Notes: generated by a model from the sequence alone, not told the origin. 64,000 nucleotides of DNA from Hymenobacter duratus (GCF_014698995.1 NZ_JACWZZ010000003.1:248001-312000); one strand, 5' to 3'; positions 9,411-18,000 are shown, counted from the first letter of the stretch. A program made the numbers and translations.

Positions 9411-9525
9411 TCCCCACCCCACCCACCTCCGCCACGCCGGCCCCGCCCAGCGCCTGCAGATACGGCAGATACCGGTTGGGGCCGGCGGCCCAGGCGGCAT
9501 CCGGGAAGCGCTAAAACGGAAGTAA
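9411..9525 (+). repeat. Imperfect direct repeat, right copy
   Basis: Begins CCCCACCCCACCCACCTCCG directly after the stop codon of the gene ending at 9410 and ends GGAAGTAA, three bases before the next ATG at 9528. It matches 8589-8716. Its readable frame ends in GGIREALKRK and TAA, compared with GIREALRRNQSWK in the left copy. Confidence 0.55.
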
Positions 9526-9527
9526 GA

Positions 9528-9929
9528 ATGTTCGGACTAACTCAAGCTGACACGGAGTTTCTGGCACAAACGGCCTTAGGAACAACCTTTCTGTTTGTTG
9601 CGCTATTCAAGCATCAGCAAAGAGCCCAGCTCTATCGAACTGGCATTACCACCGAGGGCGTAGTTATCCGGTTAGAACGGGACGGTTCTACCTACCATCC
9701 GGTAGTTCGTTTCCTAACGCCAGAGCAAAAATGGATAACTGCCCGCTATGATATGGGCACCAATCCAGCAAGCTTCGCGGAGGGAGAAGCAGTTCAGGTG
9801 CGGTTCGACCCTGCCGACCCCACTTGCTTTATCATTACTTCCGACAGTTCTGGTCTCTCCCTTTGGCTATTTGCCCTGGTCGGCGTAGGACTCATTACCT
9901 ATGGAGCCGTGCAGTATCTAAATGCATAA
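9528..9929 (+). CDS. DUF3592-type small membrane protein
   Basis: 133 residues with two predicted transmembrane segments, one near the N-terminus (TALGTTFLFVALFKHQQRAQL) and one at the C-terminus (SLWLFALVGVGLITYGAVQYL). Between them is a small beta-rich domain (TTEGVVIRLERDGSTYHPVV, GEAVQVRFDP, CFIIT) of the kind found in DUF3592 proteins. It is a distant paralogue of the protein at 6731-7081. The function of the family is unknown. Its start lies two bases after the right-hand direct repeat. Confidence 0.7.
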   Translation: MFGLTQADTEFLAQTALGTTFLFVALFKHQQRAQLYRTGITTEGVVIRLERDGSTYHPVVRFLTPEQKWITARYDMGTNPASFAEGEAVQVRFDPADPTCFIITSDSSGLSLWLFALVGVGLITYGAVQYLNA

Positions 9930-9941
9930 CTCACTATCCTC

Positions 9942-9963
9942 CGCAACCGCGCCGGGGTCTTTC
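9942..9963 (+). repeat. Short direct repeat, left end of accessory segment (orphan half-terminator)
   Basis: CGCAACCGCGCCGGGGTCTT here matches CGCAACCGCGCCGGGGCCTT at 13472-13491 except at one base. At 13459-13493 the sequence is the right half of a complete terminator, while here the left arm is missing. The two copies bracket about 3.5 kb holding the DUF433/DUF5615 pair and the A+T-rich operon. Confidence 0.5.
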
Positions 9964-9997
9964 TTATAGCATAAACTACCTACAGCAGCTAACGAAC

Positions 9998-10339
9998 CTA
10001 TCCCAGCCGCAGCAGCAGCATTCCAAATTCCGTCTGCGCCCCCAGAAACTCCCGCAATTGCGGCAGCCGTTCTAGTAGATACCCGGCTAGCTTTGCTACC
10101 GGCACCTGGGCATTCTGCACCGCTACCACCCGGGGCGGAAACCCTTCGGCCAGCACCAGCCGCAGAAAGTCCTCATCCTTGGTCAGCACATCGTAGCCAT
10201 GTTGCCGAGCATAACGCCAGATAGTCGTATCCGGGCTGCTATCCAGGCTAATATCCCGAACGTGCAGTACCGCCTCGCAATGCGGGCGCAGATACGCCAC
10301 CAGCCGCCACGAAATATTCTCATCTACCAGCAGCCGCAT
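9998..10339 (-). CDS. DUF5615 PIN-like protein (putative toxin)
   Basis: 113 residues. The start MRLLVDENISWRLVAYLRP has the conserved Asp-Glu-Asn of the DUF5615 PIN-like group, and DVLTKDEDFLRLVL supplies the second acidic cluster. PIN-fold proteins are usually Mg-dependent RNases, and DUF5615 proteins are commonly the second gene of pairs with DUF433. Here the DUF433 gene lies six bases upstream on the same strand, so the two are almost certainly cotranscribed. Toxic activity is inferred from family context only. Confidence 0.85.
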   Translation of the reverse strand: MRLLVDENISWRLVAYLRPHCEAVLHVRDISLDSSPDTTIWRYARQHGYDVLTKDEDFLRLVLAEGFPPRVVAVQNAQVPVAKLAGYLLERLPQLREFLGAQTEFGMLLLRLG

Positions 10340-10345
10340 AGCTTC

Positions 10346-10579
10346 TCAGGCTACCGACAGCAACACCACACTTTCCTTATAAGCCGCATACAGCAGGCAA
10401 GCGCGCACCTGCTCCGCCCCGATAGCCGGAAAATCCTCCACTATATCCGCCGCACTCATGCCGTTGGCCAGCATCTCCAGCACCTCCGCCACCGTAGTGC
10501 GCGTGCCTTTCACCACCGGCTTCCCAAACCGCACCTCCGGGTTCAACACAATGTAGGCCGTAATTGCAGCAGTGTCCAT
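10346..10579 (-). CDS. DUF433 family protein (putative antitoxin)
   Basis: 77 residues with the typical DUF433 pattern: IVLNPEVRFGKPVVKGTRTT (repeated basic/Gly motif before a helix-turn-helix-like region), then VLEMLANGMSAADIVEDFP and ACLLYAAYKES. Family members have a winged helix-turn-helix-like fold and pair with DUF5615 PIN-like proteins, where they are thought to act as antitoxin and autorepressor. The stop is six bases before the DUF5615 start. A terminator at 10631-10660 separates this pair from the upstream A+T-rich operon on the same strand. Confidence 0.87.
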   Translation of the reverse strand: MDTAAITAYIVLNPEVRFGKPVVKGTRTTVAEVLEMLANGMSAADIVEDFPAIGAEQVRACLLYAAYKESVVLLSVA

Positions 10580-10630
10580 GGCAGCGGGTTCAACAAAGGA
10601 GACAACAAAGGGTATAACTCAAAAGTAACA

Positions 10631-10660
10631 AAAAGGCCCCGGCAAGCACCGGGGCCTTTC
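10631..10660 (-). terminator. Terminator downstream of the NACHT operon
   Basis: Perfect stem AAAGGCCCCGG (10632-10642) with CCGGGGCCTTT (10649-10659). On the minus strand it is followed by a T-rich tract, so it can end transcripts coming from 10859-13211 before the DUF433 gene. Confidence 0.75.
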
Positions 10661-10681
10661 TCATTCCCAAAAATCGTCAGC

Positions 10682-10702
10682 CCCCTCTCTATGGGAGAGG
10701 GG
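10682..10702. repeat. Short hairpin element CCCCTCTC/GAGAGGGG
   Basis: Perfect 8-bp arms (10682-10689 and 10695-10702), followed by CCGGGGGATGAG. From memory this hairpin plus G-rich tail is a widespread intergenic repeat type in bacteria. It lies between the two terminator-like structures and the DUF3592 remnant. Confidence 0.45.
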
Positions 10703-10713
10703 CCGGGGGATGA

Positions 10714-10772
10714 GACACCTACCCCCACCCCCGAGCACTTCATCATCCTCCACGGCCTCGACCGGCTGCTGG
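10714..10772 (+). pseudogene. 3' fragment of a DUF3592-type gene
   Basis: In frame this encodes TPTPTPEHFIILHGLDRLL, matching the C-terminus of the intact protein at 6731-7081 (PAPAPQDFIILHGLDLLL). At DNA level the last 36 bases differ at only about three positions. No start, membrane helix or beta domain precedes it, and the frame runs on past the expected stop. It is a decayed or truncated copy lying at the edge of the A+T-rich segment. Confidence 0.6.
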
Positions 10773-10858
10773 TAATAGGAGCTGCTGAAGCTGTTGTTAA
10801 CGCTTACTCTTATTGCATCGTCAGTTTTAAGTGAAACTAGTAATGAGACAATCATTTT

Positions 10859-12358
10859 CTACAACCCAAAAAGTTCATCAAAATCATTCGTGAAATTATT
10901 TTCATACTCAGACTTCAAACTATTTATCAAACTACTGGCCATAAACTTATTAAAATACTCATTATCGTAATTATCACCGATAAAATGAGATACAGCAAAG
11001 GTCTTTATAGCCAAAAAATTAGAGTAATTTTCGTTACGCTGGCCACTAACAATTAGCTCCAGCATAGGAACATAATAGTATTTAACAAAGGAAAAACGAT
11101 CTAACTCATAAAAAAATTCAAGTATACTAACACTTATATCAACACCATTATTATCGACAAGCTTTTCATAAAACTTAGGCTTCATCTCGCCAGTTCTTGA
11201 TACAAATAGAGCTGCCAAATACTCCATCAGCAATACATGTTGAAAGGAGTAATATAAACCATCCTCATTTAAAATATTTACAGCAACAATCAAATCATAC
11301 AGCAATTTCTCATTATCAAAATCAAAACCTCTAATTTTTTTTATTATTTGAAACTCATGATATAACTCATCTTTTGAATATTGATACTTAGAGAAACTAA
11401 AGGCGCGGAAAGCTAAGACAGTTGATACACTTTCAATTTCATCTTTACTTAAGCCAGACAATCTTTCTCGTATGTACCCTAATTTTGATACAGAATCGTG
11501 TTTGGACAGTAACGAATCCAGAATCGCTCTAAAATAAACCGATTTTTTATCCGGTATTTCATTGTTATTATTTATAAAAAGAGCAAATAAAGATATTAAT
11601 AAAGGCGTATTAATAGTCTCAACAAGCCTTCTATTATTTGTCAAGGCATTGGATATCTTCAAACCATCTAAGCCAGAGTCAACCATCATATTTAAATAAT
11701 AGTAAACATCGTTTTCATTCAATTCTTTAATATTAAATACATAAAATCCATCTAAACTCTGAACATTAGTACCTGGCCTAGAAGTTATAACAAATTTTTC
11801 TTGGTTATACTTATTAATAAAATCCTGGATTTGCCCAATGAACAATTCATCATTATCATATCTGATTTCATCAAAACCATCCATAACAAATGTAAATTTC
11901 CTATGACCAAACATTAGCTTAACTTCTTTATAATATTGCTCACTAACCAACTTCGAAACGTAATTCTCAAAAGTATTTTCAAGCGCATTATATGACCTCA
12001 AATTTACGCTAACCGGAATACTGTCATTCTCCTTAATACATTCAAGCACCAAATGACGTAATAATGTAGTCTTACCACTACCTGCGTTTCCTATAATAAT
12101 AATTTGATTAAACTTTTTTAATACAGATAGTAGGCTATCAGACATTATGCCCAATGACTTATTTTGAATTGTTAGAGGAACATAGCTCCTATAAAATTCA
12201 ACTGGCTCGTTTCTAAATAGAGAGTTTTTTATGGATTTATTTCTAACATATTGTTCTTGGACGTATTTTTCCAATTGAGACTGCAACTCCCTTTTGTCAA
12301 CAAAACTGTTAACTATAGAGCGGACATTCAGCAAATCTGACAGTATATAATCGAGCAT
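10859..12358 (-). CDS. NACHT-domain NTPase (putative NLR-like immune protein)
   Basis: 499 residues in strikingly A+T-rich DNA. The NACHT module shows Walker A GNAGSGKTTLLRH (about 90-102), Walker B FTFVMDGFDEIRYD (about 155-168) and sensor 1 FVITSRPG (about 189-196). A helical part follows (PLLISLFALF, VYFRAILDSLL), ending with FQHVLLMEYLAALFVS, which matches the F-H-x-x-x-x-E-Y-L-A-A element closing many NACHT domains. The N-terminal 85 residues look helical with no recognised effector, and only about 100 residues follow the NACHT core, so the protein is compact with no large repeat sensor. NACHT proteins are signal-transducing NTPases, and bacterial examples defend against phage. The stop of the upstream pentapeptide gene is four bases before this start, so the two are coupled. 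Confidence 0.85.
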   Translation of the reverse strand: MLDYILSDLLNVRSIVNSFVDKRELQSQLEKYVQEQYVRNKSIKNSLFRNEPVEFYRSYVPLTIQNKSLGIMSDSLLSVLKKFNQIIIIGNAGSGKTTLLRHLVLECIKENDSIPVSVNLRSYNALENTFENYVSKLVSEQYYKEVKLMFGHRKFTFVMDGFDEIRYDNDELFIGQIQDFINKYNQEKFVITSRPGTNVQSLDGFYVFNIKELNENDVYYYLNMMVDSGLDGLKISNALTNNRRLVETINTPLLISLFALFINNNNEIPDKKSVYFRAILDSLLSKHDSVSKLGYIRERLSGLSKDEIESVSTVLAFRAFSFSKYQYSKDELYHEFQIIKKIRGFDFDNEKLLYDLIVAVNILNEDGLYYSFQHVLLMEYLAALFVSRTGEMKPKFYEKLVDNNGVDISVSILEFFYELDRFSFVKYYYVPMLELIVSGQRNENYSNFLAIKTFAVSHFIGDNYDNEYFNKFMASSLINSLKSEYENNFTNDFDELFGL

Positions 12359-12362
12359 TGGT

Positions 12363-13211
12363 TTATTTGTACTTAAAGCCTGATGGCGGATTAACAGGGC
12401 CTACGAACTGCGCTGATTCAAAATTGACCATCGTTTCCCAATTTATCACTGAAGCAATATCACACCTTTCAAATTTGGAATTTTCAACATTAGTGCTTTG
12501 TAAATCGACCCTTGTAAATACACAATTCATGACCACAACTCTTTCAAGGTCGGCAAACTGCAATGAAGCATCTTCAAACCTAGAATCTACTATTGAAGCT
12601 CCTACAAGCTTGGCAAGTTCGAAATCAGAATTAACAAAATCACATTCAATTATATTAACATTATTCAAACGAGCTTTATTAAAATTGCATTTCTTTAATT
12701 CAACCTTAATAAAGCTACTGCCTTCTAAGTTAGAACCCTGCATTTTAGACCCATTCAGTTTAGCTCCATCAAAGTTGACATTCTTAAGTGTAGTATGACT
12801 TAAATCACAACTCTCCATATTAGCTTGAGATAGTACTGCCCCAGTCAAATCTAGACCAGAAAGGTTAGCATTAGATAAATCTGCCAAAATCAAGCTTCCA
12901 TCCGTTAGCCAGCCGTTAACTTTTAATTCCTTAAGGGCCCTCGCGGAAAAACCCCTGTCCGAACTTCCTAAGTCTCTTATCAACTTTAGTTTATTTTCGT
13001 TTCTTTGCTTTTTATCATACATATAATCTATAATCAGCACAGTTATAGCAATACTAATAAGCTCAACACTAACGTTGGCATAGTAATTATTAATTAAAAC
13101 ATTATAGGGCCAGTCCTTTGGGTATTTATGGAATATAACAAATCCTATCCCCAATAATAATAAAATTACACCTGCAACTCTTACCTTATCAAATCTTCCT
13201 GAGTGCTTCAT
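12363..13211 (-). CDS. Membrane-anchored pentapeptide-repeat protein (NACHT operon partner)
   Basis: 282 residues in A+T-rich DNA. Two transmembrane helices lie near the N-terminus (about 11-28, VAGVILLLLGIGFVIF; about 47-63, VSVELISIAITVLIID). A basic linker and KLIRDLGSSDRGFSARALKE follow, then about 130 residues of pentapeptide repeats (LADLSNANLSGLDLTGAVLS, NVNFDGAKLNGSKM), which fold as a right-handed square helix. The helix-plus-linker arrangement is known from standalone pentapeptide membrane proteins. Placed first in a two-gene operon with a NACHT NTPase, it could be the membrane effector or the sensor; this is inference. The ATG at 13211 has no clear Shine-Dalgarno sequence. Confidence 0.82.
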   Translation of the reverse strand: MKHSGRFDKVRVAGVILLLLGIGFVIFHKYPKDWPYNVLINNYYANVSVELISIAITVLIIDYMYDKKQRNENKLKLIRDLGSSDRGFSARALKELKVNGWLTDGSLILADLSNANLSGLDLTGAVLSQANMESCDLSHTTLKNVNFDGAKLNGSKMQGSNLEGSSFIKVELKKCNFNKARLNNVNIIECDFVNSDFELAKLVGASIVDSRFEDASLQFADLERVVVMNCVFTRVDLQSTNVENSKFERCDIASVINWETMVNFESAQFVGPVNPPSGFKYK

Positions 13212-13252
13212 AAATTAGAACTATGGTACTTATATGATCTTAAATTCTTCCA

Positions 13253-13282
13253 TCACAAATCTAAACATTTTACATGATTCAT
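13253..13282 (-). other. Possible 9-codon leader ORF upstream of the NACHT operon
   Basis: On the minus strand a strong Shine-Dalgarno-like AAGGGAGGTG (13284-13293) directly precedes an ATG at 13282. The frame reads MNHVKCLDL and stops, about 40 bases before the start of the pentapeptide gene. Such Shine-Dalgarno strength is unusual in this window. It may be a leader peptide or a chance match. The rest of 13212-13458 is A+T-rich and non-coding and probably holds the operon promoter. Confidence 0.25.
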
Positions 13283-13458
13283 TCACCTCCCTTGATTACA
13301 CCATAATATGTTGTTAATCAGAGTATAAACAAGATAGCCCTCTTTTAAAAACGATAGAAGAGTATAGACAGGTGTTTCGCCTTCAGCTTACTATAAGTGT
13401 ATCAACAGATTCGAAATCAAACCTTTGAGGTATGCTAGACTCCCCCCACCCCACCACC

Positions 13459-13493
13459 AAAAAGGCCCCGACGCAACCGCGCCGGGGCCTTTT
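13459..13493 (-). terminator. Terminator of the gene at 13514-14455; right copy of the short direct repeat
   Basis: Stem AAAAAGGCCCCG (from 13459) with CGGGGCCTTTT (13483-13493). Read on the minus strand it follows the stop at 13514 and has a T tract. Its right part (13472-13492) is the direct-repeat partner of 9942-9963. Confidence 0.8.
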
Positions 13494-13513
13494 GCATTAC
13501 CGCTAAAACCGAG

Positions 13514-14455
13514 CTACCGCACTACCCAGCGCCCTTCCCCATCCAGCTGCTCCTGCACCACCAGCAGGTAGGGCGCATCCTCCGGCCCCAGCTTGCTATA
13601 GTCCGGCAGATGCACCTCCGCCCGGTTCTTCACCGCCAGCCCCTGCTCCTTGCCCGGCAAATCCGTTGCGGCGGCGGCCGTGTAGTAGCGCAGCGTCAGG
13701 CCCTTGCCGCTGCGGTTGCCCAGCATCGGGGCCACCACGCCCGCCTCGCGCCGGTCATACACCAGCACCGGCCGGCCCGGCACTGTGGCCCCCCGGTACT
13801 CCGTGCCCCGGCGCGCCGCCGTGCGCACAATGCGCCGCGCCACCTCATACTGCGCCACCAGCTCCGGCCGGGCCAGCTGCTGCGCCTTCACAAACGGGTC
13901 GAGCTGCGTTTCCAGCACCGTAGTAGCCTGCTCCAGCAGCAGCGGCAGTGTTTCAGTAGCCACCTTCGTGCCCGTCTCAATCTGGCGCGCCGCCCCCTGC
14001 GTGGCCAGCAGCTCCGCCAGGTCGGTTTGCAGCGTCTGGCGCACCTGCGGGTCGTAGCCCGCGTCCGTCAGCTCCGTTTTCTCAATCGTATCCACCGCGT
14101 CATCCACCTTCTTCAGATACCGCAGCAGCTCGGCGTCCTTGGCCTTCAGCATCCGGCTCAGCGGCGTTTTCAGCTCCCCGCGTAGCGCCGCGTCCGTCGT
14201 CAGGGCCACCACCAGCAGCCGCAGAATCTCGGCCTTCTGGGCCGCCTCCGCCTTCACCACCTCCCGGTCGCGCGTCACGCCCGTCGTCGTGTGCTCCTGT
14301 GCCTCACTGGCCACCCCAATGCGGTCTACCAGCCCGGCCAGCGTCTCCCGGCCCGCCGCAATTCTCTTAATCGCCACCAGCGGCGCGCCCGCTTCCTCAA
14401 AGAAGCGCAGCACCGCCGCATACATCGTCACCTGGTTCTGTTGTTTGGTATTCAT
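13514..14455 (-). CDS. Conserved-looking hypothetical protein, helical
   Basis: 313 residues, no signal peptide, no transmembrane segment. The first two thirds are Ala/Leu/Glu-rich and predicted helical (AAVLRFFEEAGAPLVAIKRI, then long helices up to about residue 215). The last third looks beta-rich (GRPVLVYDRREAG, LTLRYYT, APYLLVVQEQL) and ends in GRWVVR. I do not recognise the family. The helical body and separate C-terminal module suggest a structural or binding protein rather than an enzyme. It is transcribed alone, with its own terminator at 13459-13493. Confidence 0.75.
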   Translation of the reverse strand: MNTKQQNQVTMYAAVLRFFEEAGAPLVAIKRIAAGRETLAGLVDRIGVASEAQEHTTTGVTRDREVVKAEAAQKAEILRLLVVALTTDAALRGELKTPLSRMLKAKDAELLRYLKKVDDAVDTIEKTELTDAGYDPQVRQTLQTDLAELLATQGAARQIETGTKVATETLPLLLEQATTVLETQLDPFVKAQQLARPELVAQYEVARRIVRTAARRGTEYRGATVPGRPVLVYDRREAGVVAPMLGNRSGKGLTLRYYTAAAATDLPGKEQGLAVKNRAEVHLPDYSKLGPEDAPYLLVVQEQLDGEGRWVVR

Positions 14456-14570
14456 AAAGTAAGTGAATGGGGTAAGTGAGCTATATCCGCCCAGTCACGG
14501 ACGGCCCCAAAAGCTACTATTTTCCCCCGGAGCTACCACCTGCCAGTTGCCCCCATCTCCACATTTATTT

Positions 14571-14759
14571 CCACCCATCTCCCGCAGCCTGCCACCCATC
14601 TCCCGCAGCCTGCCACTTGCTTCCCGCAGCCTGTCACTTGCTTCCCGCACCCTGACAGACATCGCCCGCAGCGTGCCACCTGTCTCCCGCACCTTGACAC
14701 TTGTCGCCCGCAGCCTACCATCTATCAGCCGCAGCCTGCCAGACATTCCCCGCAGGCTG
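14571..14759. repeat. 21-bp tandem repeat (minisatellite), nine units
   Basis: Nine units with exact 21-base spacing; the recurring CCCGCAGCCTG core occurs at 14581, 14602, 14623, 14644, 14665, 14686, 14707, 14728 and 14749 with increasing divergence. Because 21 is a multiple of three and the units lack stops, both strands stay open: plus reads RSLPPIS-like heptads and minus reads GRLREMG-like heptads. Neither frame has a convincing gene around it. It fills most of the gap 14456-15051, upstream of the large cargo gene. Confidence 0.85.
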
Positions 14760-15051
14760 CCACCCAACACTCTGCGAAAACACCCGGTCCGGCCGGCTCC
14801 TTCAGCACCAGTGCAGCCGCCGTTCCCAAACCCAGCCACACCCGAACAGATATCCTCCACAAGGGCGGGCGGCCTGAGCGGAGGCCGCTCCTCCCTACTC
14901 CGAAAGCCGCTTTCCTGCCTGGCCTGAGGCACTCCGAAATCTAGGTATATAGCAATTGTGATAGTATACATTTACTTTTTTACATTCACCCAGCAAATCA
15001 GCACGTTACCGCCTTTCCTTCCATCTCTTTCCTCCACCTTTTCCACCCTCT

Positions 15052-18000
15052 ATGCGTCCACTCCTACTCGCTCCACAGCTGCTTCCAAAGCTGCTGCGGC
15101 TGTTCCGTCCTGCTGCCACCCGCGCCGGCACCCCGCGTTACTCGGTGCTGCTCTTGGCGGCTTTCTGCCTGGCAGCCTTCACGGCCCGGGCGCAGGCCCC
15201 CGCCAACGACGACCCCTGCAGCGCCCAGCCGCTCACGCTCAACGGCAGCCTGTGCACCGTGCCTACCGTCGGGACCAATACCGGGGCCACCACCACCACC
15301 ATCAACGGCACCGTTTCCAATACCTGTGGCGCCTTCAACAACCCCACTCCCAAAGACGTCTGGTACAGCTTCACAACGGCCGCTACCGGCAGTGCCAGCG
15401 CGGGTGCCACCATCACCGTCACCGGCAATCCGGCCGGCCTCATCCGGCTGTTTTCGGCCGCTTCCTGCTCGGGCACCTTCACCCAGATCAGCTGTAGCGC
15501 CTCCAACGCCAGCAATACCGCCGCCCCCCGCCTCGTGACCGGGGCGCTGCAGCCCAACACCACCTACTATGTGCAGGTCGCCGGCTACACCTCCACCGAT
15601 ACGCAGGGCCAGTTCACGATCTGCATCACCGACCCGCCTACCTGCGGCGCCCCGGCCGTGCTGGGTGTCACGTTCCCCACGCCTACCTCGGCTGCCGTGG
15701 CCTTCACGGCCGGCCCCGGCAACACCACCTTCACCGTGATGCTCAACGGGGGCCAGACCATCAACAACGCTACCTCACCCGCCACCTTCACGGGCCTCAC
15801 GCCCGGCACCACCTACTTTGCCACCGTCCGCACCGAGTGCGGCGGCAGCACGCTCACCTCGCCTTTCTTCAGTTTCACAGTGCCGCTGCTCAACGATGAC
15901 CCCTGCGGTGCCATTGCGCTGCCCATCACCAGCACCTGCTCTCCCACCACCGGCACCACCTTCGGGGCCAGCACCACCACCCCCAACGGCTACGCCAACC
16001 CTGGCTGCGCGCTCGACGCCAGCCCGCTCGACGTGTGGTACAGCTTCACGACTCCCGCCACGGGGGGCGCCAGCACCAGCGCCACCATTACCGTAACGGG
16101 CAATGCCGCCGGCCAGATCCGGCTGTTCTCGGCCGCTTCCTGCAGCGGCCCACTCACTCAGCTTGGCTGCTCGCAAAGCGCCACCGGCCCGGCCCTGCCG
16201 CTCAGTTCCACCACGCTCACGCCCAGCACCACCTACTACGTGCTGGTGGCCGGCCAGAACGACAATAGCATCCGCGGCACCTTCACCATCTGCGTGACGG
16301 GAGCCGCCGCCTGCCCCGACCCTACCAACCTGGCCATCGTCAGCACCAGCACCACCACCGCTGACCTCACCTTCACGCCCAGCGGCAACGCCACCAGCTA
16401 CAACGTAACCTATGTGCCTGCCAGCGGCGGCACCCCCATCACCCTCACCGTCACGGGTTCCCCGGCCACGCTCACGGGCCTCACCTCCGGCACTGCCTAC
16501 ACCGTCACACTACAAAGCGTATGTCCGGCCGGCGTAGGCTCCATTCTGACCCGCACCTTCACGGCTACTGCCGGCACACCGTCCAACGACGACTGCGCCG
16601 GGGCCACCCCCATTACTAGCGTAGGCATAGGCACCTGCGGCGCACCCGTAACAGGCACCATCACCGGCGCTACACTTTCGAGCGGGGTCCTTGCGTCCAG
16701 CTGCGCCGGCACCGTCGCCCGCGACGTCTGGTTCAGCGTGGTAGTGCCGGCCAGTGGTACGCTGCAGGTAGAAACCGGCCGGGTAGCCGGCAATACGCTC
16801 ACGGACACCGGCCTGGAGCTGTATTCCGGCAGCTGCGGTACCCTCACCCTGCTGGGCTGCGACGATGACAGCTCGCCGGATGGCAACTTCTCGTTGCTGC
16901 GCCGCACAGGCCTCACGCCCGGCAGCACCGTGTATGCCCGCGTGTGGCGTTTTGGCACTGTCGCCACCGGCGACTTCACCATCTGCGCCCAGACGGATGT
17001 GCTGTGCCCCAGCGTGAGCAACCTGGCTATCAATAGCATCAGCAGCACGTCGGCCAGCCTGTCGTTTACGCCGAGCGCCAGCGCGACTAGCTACACCGTG
17101 ACCTATACGGCGCAGGGTGGTACCGTCACGGTGGTTACGCCCAACCCCGGTGCCTCACCAGTTGCCCTGACCGGCCTCACCCCGAATACCGTCTACACGG
17201 CCACCATTCAGTCGAACTGCCCGGCGGGTTCCGGCCTGCCGCTGGCTCTCACCTTCACGACCCTGGCCCCGGCGCCGGCCAACGACAATTGCGCCACGCC
17301 TACGGCCCTCACCGTCGACGCTGCCTGCACACCGGTTACGTCATCCACGCTGGGAGCCACTGCTTCGGCCGCGCCGGTACCTGCTCCCACCTGCGGCAAC
17401 GGCATTGTGAACGATGTCTGGTTCAGTGCAGTGGTACCCGCCAATGGCGTGGTCATTGTGAGCACCGGCGCCAGCAGTGGTAGCTCCGTAGCCGATACCG
17501 GCCTGCAACTCTACTCCGGCACTTGCGGCAGCCTCTCTTCGCTAGGCTGCAACGACAATTTTGGCGGCAACAACTACTCGCAGGTTCGGGCCGCCGGCCT
17601 CACTCCTGGCAGCACCGTATATGCCCGCGTGTGGCAGATTGGCGGCGGCACAGGCGGCGCGTTTACGGTATGCGCCACCACCGACCCACCCTGCCCCAGC
17701 GTGACGAATCTGGCCGTGTCCACGATTACACCTACCTCAGCCAGCGTGACATTTGCGGCACCCAGCGCCGGCACCAGCTACACCGTGACCTACACACCGC
17801 AGGGTGGCACGGCTACTACTGTCACGCCTGTTCCCACGGCCTCGCCCGTGGCCCTCACCGGCCTTACACCGGGCACGCTCTACACCGTGAGTATAACCAG
17901 CAACTGCGCCCCCGGCGAAACCTCCGCTCCTGCCGTCACCACGTTTACTACCAGCGGCTGCGCAGGACCTTCCACGCTGGCGGCCACCAACATCACAATG

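Noticed and set aside
12358..12798. Plus-strand 146-codon frame opposite the pentapeptide gene
   Set aside because: It is antisense to a clearly real gene; its Ser/Leu/Thr-rich content is what the reverse of pentapeptide-repeat codons produces.
10859..13211. Prophage origin for the A+T-rich operon
   Set aside because: No phage structural, lysis or integrase genes are near; only the two genes themselves are A+T-rich.
14571..14759. Possible CRISPR array
   Set aside because: Units are contiguous without spacers, 21 bases long, and there are no cas genes.
14463..14971. Overlapping plus and minus frames across the 21-bp array
   Set aside because: Both stay open only because the repeat lacks stops and has a period divisible by three; neither flank looks like protein, so I list a repeat and not a gene.
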